Shown here piece after piece: positions 1 through 6,823 of a DNA stretch of 15,670 nt. Source of the DNA: an uncultured Eubacterium sp. (GTDB lineage: Bacteria > Bacillota > Clostridia > Lachnospirales > Lachnospiraceae). The stretch covers positions 1-15,670 of the forward strand of contig URYE01000067.1 of the NCBI GenBank assembly GCA_900551945.1, read 5' to 3'. How positions within the stretch are numbered: position 1 is the first letter of the stretch; each line of letters begins with the position of its first letter. The notes under the pieces are model-generated. The model saw only the letters and a list, made by a program, of their open reading frames with translations. It had not been told where the DNA came from and made no database searches. Made by a program: the position numbers and the translations under genes.

Positions 1-53
1 TATATCATATGTGTAAAGGTGCCTTTAATTGCCTATCCAACTGTCTCTTTAAT

Positions 54-1319
54 TTAACTGTTAACTTCTGTTTCTTCTTCCTGTCGTCTTAAGATATCAT
101 ACTTATCAAGCTTAACGCCTAAGTCAATAAATAACTGCTGTTTTGGGTGTGGTGCGCTTTCCATACTCTCACCAGCTTCATTTTTTATAGTCTTAACTAC
201 AACTTCAAGATTATCTCCGTTAGGCTTCATAACTTCGATAGTTTCTCCTACACTGAACTTGTTACGCTGTTCAATATGATAAAGTCCTTCTTCATTACAT
301 TCGCCTATTATTCCAAGATAAGTATATTCTCTTAAATAAGTGTTGCTGTCATATATCTGTGTATTTTCGTCAGGTTTTCCAAAGAAAAAGCCTGTTGTAT
401 ACTGTCTGTAAGTACACTTTTGTATCTCTGATTTATAAAATGGGATACGACTCTTGTACAATTCTGGGTCTTTAAGGAAATCATCAATTGCAAGTCTATA
501 TGTTCTTGCCACTGTAGCTACATAAAGAGCGGTTTTCATTCTACCTTCTATCTTAAAGCTGTCAATTCCAGATGTAACCATTTCAGGAATATGTTCAATC
601 ATACACAAGTCTTTAGAGTTAAAAATATATGTTCCTCTTTCATTTTCATATACAGGCATGTACTCACCCGGTCTTGACTCCTCAACTACTGCATACTTCC
701 ATCTGCAAGGGTGTGTACAAGCTCCCCTATTCGCATCTCTGCCTGCCATAAAGCTACTTAAAAGACATCTTCCGGAGTAAGATATACACATTGCACCATG
801 AATAAATGTTTCTATCTCCATTTCGTCTGGAATATGCTCTCTTATCTGCTTAATTTCATTCAATGAAAGTTCTCTTGCAGAAACCACTCTCTTTGCGCCT
901 TGTTTCCACCAGAAATTATAAGTCATATAATTAGTATTATTAGCCTGTGTACTTATGTGAATATCTATCTCTGGAAGAATTTCTTTTGCTAATGTAAACA
1001 TTCCCGGATCTGATATTATAAGTGCATCTGGCTTTATTTCTTTTAATTCTGTAAAATACTGTCTTGCACCCTCTAAGTCATAATTGTGTGCAAGAATATT
1101 AGCAGTTACATATACTTTAACATTTCTTTCATGCGCAAATTCAATACCAACTTTCATATCTTCCATAGAAAAGTTCTTTGCCTTTGCTCTTAATCCAAAT
1201 GCTTCTCCTCCTATGTATACTGCGTCTGCTCCAAATATTACAGCAGTCTTTAACACTTCAAGACTACTTGCAGGTATAAGTAATTCTATTTCCCTTCCAT
1301 TATAAATATGTCCAGCCAT
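54..1319 (-). CDS. trhP: U32 family protein, TrhP/YrrO-like tRNA hydroxylation enzyme
   Basis: 421 residues, full length for the YrrO/TrhP branch of the U32 family. The family signature lies at about residues 170-186, with HGAMC and SGRC carrying C178 and C185. Two further cysteines, C201 and C205 (CTHPC), follow. In U32 hydroxylases such cysteines are thought to hold an iron-sulfur cluster. An N-terminal barrel-like region is followed by a C-terminal U32 domain at about 325-410. Despite the old name 'peptidase', characterised relatives (E. coli TrhP, B. subtilis YrrN/YrrO) help make 5-hydroxyuridine at tRNA position 34. The next gene upstream is a TrmR-like methyltransferase that would finish 5-methoxyuridine, which supports the tRNA role. 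The ATG has AAAGGAAAG 7 nt upstream. B. subtilis uses two U32 subunits; only this one is visible, and a second could lie beyond the left edge. Family certain, exact substrate inferred. Confidence 0.85.
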   Translation of the reverse strand: MAGHIYNGREIELLIPASSLEVLKTAVIFGADAVYIGGEAFGLRAKAKNFSMEDMKVGIEFAHERNVKVYVTANILAHNYDLEGARQYFTELKEIKPDALIISDPGMFTLAKEILPEIDIHISTQANNTNYMTYNFWWKQGAKRVVSARELSLNEIKQIREHIPDEMEIETFIHGAMCISYSGRCLLSSFMAGRDANRGACTHPCRWKYAVVEESRPGEYMPVYENERGTYIFNSKDLCMIEHIPEMVTSGIDSFKIEGRMKTALYVATVARTYRLAIDDFLKDPELYKSRIPFYKSEIQKCTYRQYTTGFFFGKPDENTQIYDSNTYLREYTYLGIIGECNEEGLYHIEQRNKFSVGETIEVMKPNGDNLEVVVKTIKNEAGESMESAPHPKQQLFIDLGVKLDKYDILRRQEEETEVNS

Positions 1320-1422
1320 TTTATCTTTCCTTTCATAAAATATTACTTTAAAATCAAATCTTTTATATCAAACCACTATTACTCTACTAAATAATGTTAA
1401 TCTTTTATCATTTATTAAATTA

Positions 1423-2064
1423 TTATTTTTTAACACTTATAGCTATACCATCGCCAATAGGTACAATCGAAGTAGTAAAATACTCTGAATGGGTAAGCTC
1501 ATAAATATACTCCCTCATTCTAGTATGAATAGTACGATTTCTCCTAGTTACACTATATCTTGACTCAACAATATCGCCCTCTTGCAATACATTGTCAGAT
1601 ATAAGCAATCCGCCCTTTGGCATAAGTCTTAATATATCAGGTAAAAAGTTAATATACTGCCCCTTAGCTGCGTCCATAAAAATAAAATCATATACGCCAT
1701 CAAGTTCTGTCAATACTTTAGTTGCGTCACCCTCTATAAGTGTTATTACATCTTCTTTTCCAGCTCGCTTAAAATTATTGCGTGCTATAGGTATTCTTAC
1801 ATCATAATTCTCTATAGTCGTAATATGACAACCCTCTGGCATATTTTCACTCATAAGAATTGCAGAATACCCAACTGCTGTTCCAACTTCAAGTATATTG
1901 TTAGGTTGTTTTAAAACTAACATTACTTTAAGAAAATTCTTCATTTCTTTTCTTATTATTGGCACATCTTCTGCTCTTGCTTCTTTTTCAATCGTATCAC
2001 AAATAGCAGAATTATTACAATCTAGCGAATTAATATAATCTACTATTCTCTCATTTACTATCAA
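1423..2064 (-). CDS. trmR: O-methyltransferase, probable tRNA 5-hydroxyuridine methyltransferase TrmR
   Basis: 213 residues, COMT-like class I methyltransferase of the YrrM/TrmR type. The SAM-binding loop is EVGTAVGYS (59-67), with an acidic residue E85 after the second strand. The metal site is visible as D131 (FMDAAKGQY) and D157-N158 (SDNVL), as in the Mg-dependent members. TrmR methylates 5-hydroxyuridine-34 to 5-methoxyuridine in tRNA; the adjacent U32 gene would supply the hydroxylated substrate. The start is TTG, one base after the stop of the mltG-like gene. A strong GGAGG (2074-2078) lies 9 nt upstream of it, inside the preceding gene, and no in-frame ATG or GTG occurs nearby. Translational coupling is likely. 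The alternative is a small-molecule methyltransferase, which the context makes less likely. Confidence 0.82.
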   Translation of the reverse strand: MIVNERIVDYINSLDCNNSAICDTIEKEARAEDVPIIRKEMKNFLKVMLVLKQPNNILEVGTAVGYSAILMSENMPEGCHITTIENYDVRIPIARNNFKRAGKEDVITLIEGDATKVLTELDGVYDFIFMDAAKGQYINFLPDILRLMPKGGLLISDNVLQEGDIVESRYSVTRRNRTIHTRMREYIYELTHSEYFTTSIVPIGDGIAISVKK

Positions 2065-2065
2065 A

Positions 2066-2443
2066 TTATTCGTCCTCCAACGTCATATTACACAATATAA
2101 GCATCATTTGTGTAGGCTTCATTGATGTATCAAGAGTATATGTTCCTGCAACAAATTTTCCTTTGTAATCAGAAAGTTTTATTTGAAGGTAACATATAAA
2201 CTCATCTTTTACAAGTCCTTTTGAATAAAGAAGCTTTGACAATTGCTTTTCAGTAATTCCATCTTTAATTGTAACTTCAACTTCTCTTGCAGATTCTTCT
2301 GTTGATACTGCTTCTTCGTAAAAGATATTATGCCCAAATGAATAAGCCTTACTTCCTGCTGTACAGACAATGATAATTCCAATAACCAATACGATTAAAT
2401 TAAATGAAATATCAACTGTCATTCTAATTCTTTTATTATTCAT
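2066..2443 (-). CDS. Short MltG/YceG-like membrane protein lacking the catalytic domain
   Basis: 125 residues. One transmembrane helix lies at about 13-31, followed by an extracytoplasmic segment. Residues 53-115 resemble the LysM-like N-terminal domain of MltG: 'VTIKDGIT', then 'LSKLLYSKGLVKDE', then 'KFVAGTYTLDTSMKPTQMM'. Full MltG, an endolytic murein transglycosylase that ends glycan strands, is over 300 residues and has a YceG domain with a catalytic glutamate. All of that is missing. The reading frame ends cleanly in EDE-stop, with the next gene's ribosome site and TTG start overlapping its end, so this looks like a settled short form rather than fresh damage. It could still bind glycan or partner with a divisome protein, which is inference. 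AAGGAGAG precedes the ATG. Confidence 0.72.
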   Translation of the reverse strand: MNNKRIRMTVDISFNLIVLVIGIIIVCTAGSKAYSFGHNIFYEEAVSTEESAREVEVTIKDGITEKQLSKLLYSKGLVKDEFICYLQIKLSDYKGKFVAGTYTLDTSMKPTQMMLILCNMTLEDE

Positions 2444-2486
2444 TAAATAAACTCTCCTTACATTGAATATCCCAAGTCAAGCAGAC

Positions 2487-2503
2487 ATTTACAATCCACT
2501 TTG
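2487..2503. repeat. Copy 1 of a 17-bp intergenic repeat
   Basis: ATTTACAATCCACTTTG (plus strand) occurs exactly here and again at 4844-4860. Both copies have the same orientation and lie in leaders of minus-strand genes of one cluster, here the mltG-like gene and there rnj. This copy sits in the loop of an imperfect inverted repeat (AAGTCA near 2473 with TGACTT near 2508). Function unknown. Confidence 0.5.
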
Positions 2504-2523
2504 CAAATGACTTACCAATAGTA

Positions 2524-2865
2524 TTAACTAAGAAAATCCATGTTAAAATCAACAATACCAACCACAAACATACATATATCTTGTATCTGTCTGCAAAGAC
2601 AAATCTCTGCATCAAGATACTTTCTTACAAGAACTTGATTATTAAATTCTTCATATTCACGACTAAGGTTTTGTGTTGCCGCAAATTTATCTTCAATATT
2701 TTCATCATATTGAAGCGCAAAGTGTCTTTTTCGATACTCATCTATAACTCGCTTTAAATCAGGGTTTTTATCAATCTCTTTTTGTAACTCTTGATATTCC
2801 CTATATTCATCACTATTAAGAATTGCTTCTCCAAGTTCTTTTTTAATCTGGTCTATACCTTTCAT
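2524..2865 (-). CDS. YlbF/YmcA family regulator
   Basis: About 113 residues, helical, of the YlbF/YmcA/YheA family (Com_YlbF). Mostly charged helices are seen, with 'ELGEAILNSDEYREYQ' and 'DKNPDLKRVIDEYRKRHF' typical of the family. In B. subtilis YlbF and YmcA work with YaaT as a complex that modulates RNase Y activity and so affects competence, biofilm and sporulation. This gene sits directly after ribonuclease J, which fits an RNA-turnover role, but function by family is inference. I place the start at 2865, not the upstream ATG at 2877. GGAG sits 6 nt before the inner ATG, whereas nothing like a ribosome site precedes the outer one. The C-terminus carries two cysteines (CLC), as in many YlbF proteins that bind iron-sulfur clusters in the YaaT complex. 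The rnj terminator lies upstream, so a separate promoter is expected, but I cannot pick one out. Confidence 0.8.
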   Translation of the reverse strand: MKGIDQIKKELGEAILNSDEYREYQELQKEIDKNPDLKRVIDEYRKRHFALQYDENIEDKFAATQNLSREYEEFNNQVLVRKYLDAEICLCRQIQDICMFVVGIVDFNMDFLS

Positions 2866-3025
2866 ATACTTCTCCATTCTGTTACTTGTAAAACAGATAC
2901 CTATATTCTCAATCCGTTCTGATACTTGCTTAGAATAAATAGTAAACTACAAATAAATATTGCCCACGAAGCTAAGTCTTTGGTGCTTCTTGTTTCTTCC
3001 AGCCTACTAAAAAGCATTAACACAG

Positions 3026-3057
3026 CAAAAAGGACGTTGCATAAGCACACGCCCTTT
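3026..3057 (-). terminator. Rho-independent terminator of rnj
   Basis: On the minus strand AAAGGGCGT pairs with ACGTCCTTT (nine pairs, one G-U). An inner TGC/GCA extends the stem past a single-base bulge, and a run of five U follows. It begins 10 bp after the rnj stop codon. Confidence 0.78.
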
Positions 3058-3067
3058 AATCTCATAA

Positions 3068-4738
3068 TTATAACTGGGCTTCCATGATAATTGGAAGTAT
3101 TACTGGATTACGCTTAATCTTCTTCCAAAGATATTCACTTAAATCATCCTTAATTATATTCTTAATTTTACTCCAGTCTGTAATATTCTTATCCATGCAA
3201 GTCTGAACTGAATCTGAAACTATTGCTCTTGCTTCATCAAGTAATTCTTCTGCTTCTCTTACATATACAAAACCTCTTGTTACAATATCTGGACCTGCCA
3301 CTAATTGTCCTGAATACTTTTCAAGAGTAAGTACCACAATAATTATACCATTTTCTGCAAGGTTTTGTCTATCTCTTAATACAATATTACCAACATCACC
3401 AACACCAAGTCCATCAACAAATATAGCTCCAGTTGTAACTCGTCCTGTAATTGCGCCCTTTTCTTCTCCTAACTCAATTACATCGCCTGATTTAGCAATA
3501 AATATATGGTCATTATCATAACCTAATGACTTTACAACTTCTTTTTGAGCTATAAGATGTCTATATTCACCATGAACTGGTATAGAATACTTAGGCTTAA
3601 CAAGTGAATATATAAGCTTAATTTCTTCTTGACAAGCATGACCTGAAACGTGTGTATCCTGAAAGATAACCTTAGCTCCCTTCATACCAAGTTCATTGAT
3701 AACCTTAGCAACTGACTTTTCATTACCCGGAATTGGAGTTGAAGAAAATACTACACAATCCCCCGGTTGAATTGAAACTTTTCTATGAAGTGAAGCTGCC
3801 ATTCTTGAAAGTGCTGCCATAGACTCACCCTGACTTCCTGTTGTGATAAGCACAATCTGCTCAGGTGCATAATTTTTCATAGAGTCAGTATCAATAAGAA
3901 CGCCATCTGGTATCTTAAGATAGTCAAGATTTTCTGCTACTTCTATAATATTGACCATGCTTCGTCCTTCAACACATACCTTACGACCATACTTTATAGC
4001 AGAATTAATAATCTGCTGTACTCTATCAACATTAGAGGCAAATGTCGCAATAATAAGACGGCTTGTCTTATTGTCATTAAATATCTTATCAAAAGTGCCT
4101 CCTACTGTCTTTTCAGACATAGTAAAACCAGGTCTTAACGCATTAGTACTGTCACACATAAGTGCTAATACACCCTTCTTTCCAAGTTCTCCAAGTCTTT
4201 GAAGGTCAATAGGTTCACCAAAGACAGGTGTATAATCAACCTTAAAGTCACCTGTATGAACTATCACACCAGCAGGTGAGAATATTGCAAGAGCTGCTGC
4301 ATCTGCAATACTGTGATTAGTTCTTATAAATTCAACTCTAAAATCACCAAGATTGATAGATTGTCCATACTTTACAACTTTTCTTTTTACACTTCTTAAC
4401 ATATTATGTTCTTTTAGCTTAGACTCAATAAGTCCCATAGTAAGCTTTGTTGCATAAATAGGAGCATTAACCTCTTTTAATACATAAGGAATTGCACCAA
4501 TGTGGTCTTCATGACCATGTGTTATAACAAATCCCTTTAACTTATCTGAATTCTCCTTAAGATATGTCACATCTGGAATTACAAGGTCAATTCCCAGCAT
4601 ATCTTCTTCTGGAAATGATAACCCACAGTCTATTACTACAATACTATCACCGTATTCAATAGCAGTAATATTCATTCCGATCTGTTCAAGACCACCTAAT
4701 GGTATAATCTTAACAGTACCAGTATATTCTTTTTTCAT
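3068..4738 (-). CDS. rnj: Ribonuclease J
   Basis: 556 residues from the chosen start, the usual RNase J length. A cytoplasmic 5'-3' exonuclease and endonuclease for mRNA decay and rRNA maturation in Gram-positive bacteria. The metallo-beta-lactamase motif HGHEDH is at 74-79, and further metal ligands appear as H142 (NHSIAD) and H161/D164 (HTGDF). The beta-CASP region contains 'VSGHACQEE' and 'PVHGEYRH', followed by the C-terminal domain used for dimer formation. The reading frame can be extended 21 bases to a TTG at 4759, but the ATG at 4738 has GGAG (4744-4747) at ideal spacing, so I use 4738. A terminator follows it. A roughly 280-bp leader with a candidate promoter at 4788-4817 suggests separate transcription from the ireB group. 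Whether this is RNase J1 or J2 cannot be told; one copy is common in Clostridia. Confidence 0.95.
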   Translation of the reverse strand: MKKEYTGTVKIIPLGGLEQIGMNITAIEYGDSIVVIDCGLSFPEEDMLGIDLVIPDVTYLKENSDKLKGFVITHGHEDHIGAIPYVLKEVNAPIYATKLTMGLIESKLKEHNMLRSVKRKVVKYGQSINLGDFRVEFIRTNHSIADAAALAIFSPAGVIVHTGDFKVDYTPVFGEPIDLQRLGELGKKGVLALMCDSTNALRPGFTMSEKTVGGTFDKIFNDNKTSRLIIATFASNVDRVQQIINSAIKYGRKVCVEGRSMVNIIEVAENLDYLKIPDGVLIDTDSMKNYAPEQIVLITTGSQGESMAALSRMAASLHRKVSIQPGDCVVFSSTPIPGNEKSVAKVINELGMKGAKVIFQDTHVSGHACQEEIKLIYSLVKPKYSIPVHGEYRHLIAQKEVVKSLGYDNDHIFIAKSGDVIELGEEKGAITGRVTTGAIFVDGLGVGDVGNIVLRDRQNLAENGIIIVVLTLEKYSGQLVAGPDIVTRGFVYVREAEELLDEARAIVSDSVQTCMDKNITDWSKIKNIIKDDLSEYLWKKIKRNPVILPIIMEAQL

Positions 4739-4787
4739 AAATTCTCCATTCCTGCACAATCAAATTGCACATATTAAATTAAGATGA

Positions 4788-4817
4788 ATTTTATTAACAA
4801 ATAAGTTATTTTCTCAA
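4788..4817 (-). promoter_or_regulatory. Candidate sigma-A promoter of rnj
   Basis: On the minus strand TTGAGA (4817-4812), an 18-bp spacer and TAAAAT (4793-4788) match the housekeeping consensus in 5/6 positions for the -10. The implied leader is about 42 nt. The region is very AT-rich, so a chance match is possible. Confidence 0.38.
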
Positions 4818-4843
4818 TATTTTTAATGCTTATTTGAGTAAAT

Positions 4844-4860
4844 ATTTACAATCCACTTTG
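4844..4860. repeat. Copy 2 of the 17-bp intergenic repeat
   Basis: Identical over 17 bases to 2487-2503. Here it overlaps a perfect 12-bp palindrome, GTAAATATTTAC (4838-4849). It lies upstream of the candidate rnj promoter. The rest of the 4760-5019 interval holds only a weak, AT-rich stem with a T-run (4963-4983) that might end the DUF1292 transcript. Confidence 0.5.
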
Positions 4861-5019
4861 TTATTTACCCATAACTACCTTAAAAATATAAATAATCTAA
4901 TAACTATGAGAAAAAATAAAATTCTAACTGCGCAAAAAATTACACTTGCTCAGTTGTATTGCAAAAAACTTTTTTATAGTTTTAATATACAAAAACGACC
5001 TACACTATATGTTATTTGT

Positions 5020-5280
5020 TTATTTCTCTAAATCAATATCTTCAAGCAATTCTTCAAACACTTTGCCAACTGCTGAAAGTTCATTGTCATCTTCTACAAA
5101 TTCATAAGAAGCTTCTATACTTTCCTCACTTGATGTATCTTTTAAAATATAAGCTTCTGCTTCTTCATCATCTTCACTATCTGTAACTAAAATATAATTA
5201 ATTCCATTAATTCTTGTTTCTTCTAATATATAAAAATCAACAACTTCATTGTCATCTGTAACAAATTGTATCTTTTCCAT
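5020..5280 (-). CDS. DUF1292 family protein
   Basis: 86 residues, acidic and soluble, with no membrane segment. The family pattern is visible: 'VTDDNEVVDFYILEETRING', 'NYILVTDSEDDEEAEAYILK', and an acidic C-terminus with 'VFEELLEDIDLE'. DUF1292 proteins have no established function. They are small beta-rich proteins found beside ruvX and ireB across Clostridia and Bacilli (YrzB type), and this is the same place. AGGAG lies 7 nt before the ATG. The 116-bp gap upstream carries two inverted repeats and a possible promoter, described separately, so it may be regulated apart from ireB-ruvX. Confidence 0.85.
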   Translation of the reverse strand: MEKIQFVTDDNEVVDFYILEETRINGINYILVTDSEDDEEAEAYILKDTSSEESIEASYEFVEDDNELSAVGKVFEELLEDIDLEK

Positions 5281-5314
5281 AAATACTCCTAATAATAATG
5301 TGATTGTCTATGCC

Positions 5315-5346
5315 CAAATATGTATTCAACTGCATATTTGAGTCAA
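5315..5346 (-). promoter_or_regulatory. Inverted repeat and possible promoter upstream of the DUF1292 gene
   Basis: A perfect 8-bp inverted repeat CAAATATG (5315-5322) / CATATTTG (5333-5340) with a 10-bp spacer lies next to TTGACT (minus strand, 5346-5341). That hexamer could be a -35 with CATATT 18 bp further on. The inverted repeat would then cover the promoter, as an operator does. Tentative. Confidence 0.3.
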
Positions 5347-5351
5347 TAATT

Positions 5352-5365
5352 TGTCATTTATGACA
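5352..5365. promoter_or_regulatory. 14-bp palindrome upstream of the DUF1292 gene
   Basis: TGTCAT, two bases, then ATGACA: a compact dyad of the sort bound by small dimeric regulators. It lies between the ruvX stop and the possible TTGACT -35. No regulator is recognised. Confidence 0.3.
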
Positions 5366-5396
5366 TCTTCTTTTCGAAGAATTTCTTTTCTTGCAT

Positions 5397-5834
5397 CTAT
5401 TCTGCTTTACCAGTATTGGCAATGTAGTCAAGGTATCCTTGTAAAATAAAAACGGCTGCAATCTTATCTATAACTGCCTTCCTATTCTCTCGACGCACAC
5501 CACTTTCCATTAATACTTGATTAGCTGCAACTGTAGAAAGTCTTTCGTCCCACATTACGACTTCAAGCCCTGTTCTATTCTCAAGCTTTTCAGCGAACTC
5601 CTTACAAGCTTCAGCCCTTTCCCCCAATGTATTATTCATATTCTTAGGAAGTCCTACAACTATTTTTTCAACATCATTTTCTGTAATTATCTGTTCAATT
5701 CTTGCAAGAGTCTTTCTTAACTTATTCTCTTCCTTACGAGTAATTGTCTCTACGCCCTGCGCAGTAATACCGAGGGGGTCGCTTAAAGCCACCCCCACCG
5801 TCTTTGTTCCATAATCAAGTCCTATTATTCTCAT
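5397..5834 (-). CDS. ruvX: RuvX/YqgF family putative Holliday-junction-resolvase-like nuclease
   Basis: 145 residues, normal length for RuvX/YqgF, a cytoplasmic RNase H-fold nuclease. The catalytic acidic residues are in place: D6 in '[12 protein letters not shown]', the glutamate of 'WDERLST', and the aspartate of 'IDKIAA'. 'VVGLPKNMN' is the family glycine loop. Proposed roles are Holliday junction resolution and processing of the 5' end of pre-16S rRNA; which applies here is not shown by sequence. It starts two bases after the ireB stop, and its ribosome site (AAGG) lies inside ireB, so the two are co-transcribed and probably translationally coupled. Confidence 0.92.
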   Translation of the reverse strand: MRIIGLDYGTKTVGVALSDPLGITAQGVETITRKEENKLRKTLARIEQIITENDVEKIVVGLPKNMNNTLGERAEACKEFAEKLENRTGLEVVMWDERLSTVAANQVLMESGVRRENRKAVIDKIAAVFILQGYLDYIANTGKAE

Positions 5835-5836
5835 AA

Positions 5837-6094
5837 TTATAACCCTTTTCCTTCAATAAAGTACTTAATTACTTCTTCCACCAACTCATCTCGTTCTACT
5901 TTCATAATAAGACTTCTGGCGTTATTATGACTTGTTATATATGTTGGGTCACCTGACATAATATATCCAACTATCTGATTAACTGGATTATATCCCTTCT
6001 CCTTAAGTGCAAGATATACCTGCTCTAAAATCTTTTCTACAGAAATTGTCTTTTCTGGCTGAGTTTTAAAAAATTGTGTGTTATTATCTACCAT
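5837..6094 (-). CDS. ireB: IreB family regulatory phosphoprotein (YrzL/DUF965)
   Basis: 85 residues, the usual length. The core matches the family: '[20 protein letters not shown]', then '[18 protein letters not shown]' and '[16 protein letters not shown]'. In Enterococcus faecalis IreB is a substrate of the PASTA kinase IreK and lowers intrinsic cephalosporin resistance. The short N-terminal tail here has threonines at 6 and 11 that could be phosphorylated, but their spacing is not the enterococcal one, so this is inference. It is the first gene of the ireB-ruvX pair. In many Firmicutes alaS lies just upstream; here a 729-bp non-coding stretch does. GAGG precedes the ATG. Confidence 0.9.
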   Translation of the reverse strand: MVDNNTQFFKTQPEKTISVEKILEQVYLALKEKGYNPVNQIVGYIMSGDPTYITSHNNARSLIMKVERDELVEEVIKYFIEGKGL

Positions 6095-6125
6095 TTTTCC
6101 TCACGTCCCTTTCGTATACATTCAT

Positions 6126-6154
6126 ATAATATAATAATTTTTATAATAAAACAA
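6126..6154 (-). promoter_or_regulatory. Candidate sigma-A promoter of ireB-ruvX
   Basis: Minus strand TTGTTT (6154-6149), a 17-bp spacer, then TATTAT (6131-6126). Transcription would start about 25 nt before the ireB ATG. Good spacing, but in very AT-rich sequence. Confidence 0.42.
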
Positions 6155-6579
6155 GTAGTTTAATAAAAAAATTAGTTATTGTTTATAGTACCATCTTGCT
6201 ATTAATAGGCATTTTATAATCATCAACCTATATTGCAAACTGTAGCAATACTATCTTAATAATCACCAATTCACAATAGATATTAAGTACTACTTGCGTA
6301 TAATTCATAAGTTATTCTATCATATTATTCCATAAATGTTAATAATTTTTTCTGCAAAGTTCTCCCCACATATCTCCATCTAACTCAATCAAACCAATCC
6401 CCAATTAATAAAATTAAACTTATTCAACAATATTAGCTTAATTCCCACAAATCCTACCACCCATACTATAAATATATGCCCTATATATCCCTCAATTTAT
6501 CCCCATCCCCACACAATCATAACCTTTAACAATTACAAATTATTCAACCAACCATAACTTCTAACTAACTCATTTTTAA
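6155..6579. other. Non-coding AT-rich interval
   Basis: No open frame with a ribosome site and no recognisable protein remnant on either strand. Only weak AT-rich inverted repeats are seen, for example TATTGC (6231-6236) with GCAATA (6245-6250). The stretch 6360-6540 is strongly C-over-G on the plus strand, the same skew as the minus-strand genes. It may be a decayed gene, but I cannot identify one. Confidence 0.5.
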
Positions 6580-6594
6580 CCGACCCGTAAATTA

Positions 6595-6811
6595 AGAAAA
6601 AGGGAGTATGTTTTTAGGGCATATGGTAAGTGTTTAGAACATCTTAGATAAGCTATATAAAATCAGGGGAAATTGCACACGACGTGCAATTTAGGAAAAA
6701 GCGACACTACGTCGCTTTTTTTCCGACCCGTCAGTTTTAAAAAACTTTCTAGCTTATCTTAGTTGTTCTTAACACTTATCCATCAGTCCTAAAAACATAC
6801 TCCCTTTTTCT
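6595..6811. repeat. 217-bp palindromic element with two internal hairpins
   Basis: The outer arms are a perfect 24-bp inverted repeat (6595-6618 with 6788-6811). They continue inward, with one bulge, a short mismatched stretch and three single mismatches, to 6655 and 6750. Inside sit two perfect hairpins: AAATTGCAC/GTGCAATTT (6670-6692, loop ACGAC) and AAAAAGCGAC/GTCGCTTTTT (6696-6720, loop ACTAC). The whole would fold as a cloverleaf-like four-way structure in RNA or extruded DNA. No open reading frame or target-site duplication is seen. It starts 12 bp after the DUF4956 stop. Possible identities are a MITE-like element, a structured RNA, or an overgrown terminator. Confidence 0.72.
6696..6722. 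terminator. Bidirectional Rho-independent terminator inside the palindrome
   Basis: GCGAC/GTCGC stem flanked by A-tract and T-tract, loop of five. A run of T follows it on the plus strand (seven) and on the minus strand (five). It lies about 100 bp past the DUF4956 stop and would end that transcript. Confidence 0.6.
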
Positions 6812-6823
6812 CAATACAGCAAC

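Noticed and set aside
16..27. AAAGGTGCCTTT dyad after the U32 gene as a terminator
   Set aside because: Two-base loop and no T-run on the minus strand; the sequence is cut off by the window edge.
4739..4759. TTG start extending ribonuclease J by seven residues
   Set aside because: No ribosome site before the TTG, while GGAG at ideal spacing precedes the ATG at 4738.
4834..5031. Plus-strand small protein in the rnj leader
   Set aside because: Low-complexity AT-rich frame without a ribosome site, antisense to the leader and the end of the DUF1292 gene.
6580..6731. CCGACCCGT at 6580-6588 and 6723-6731 as a target-site duplication
   Set aside because: One copy lies outside and the other inside the palindrome, so they do not flank it as an insertion duplication would.
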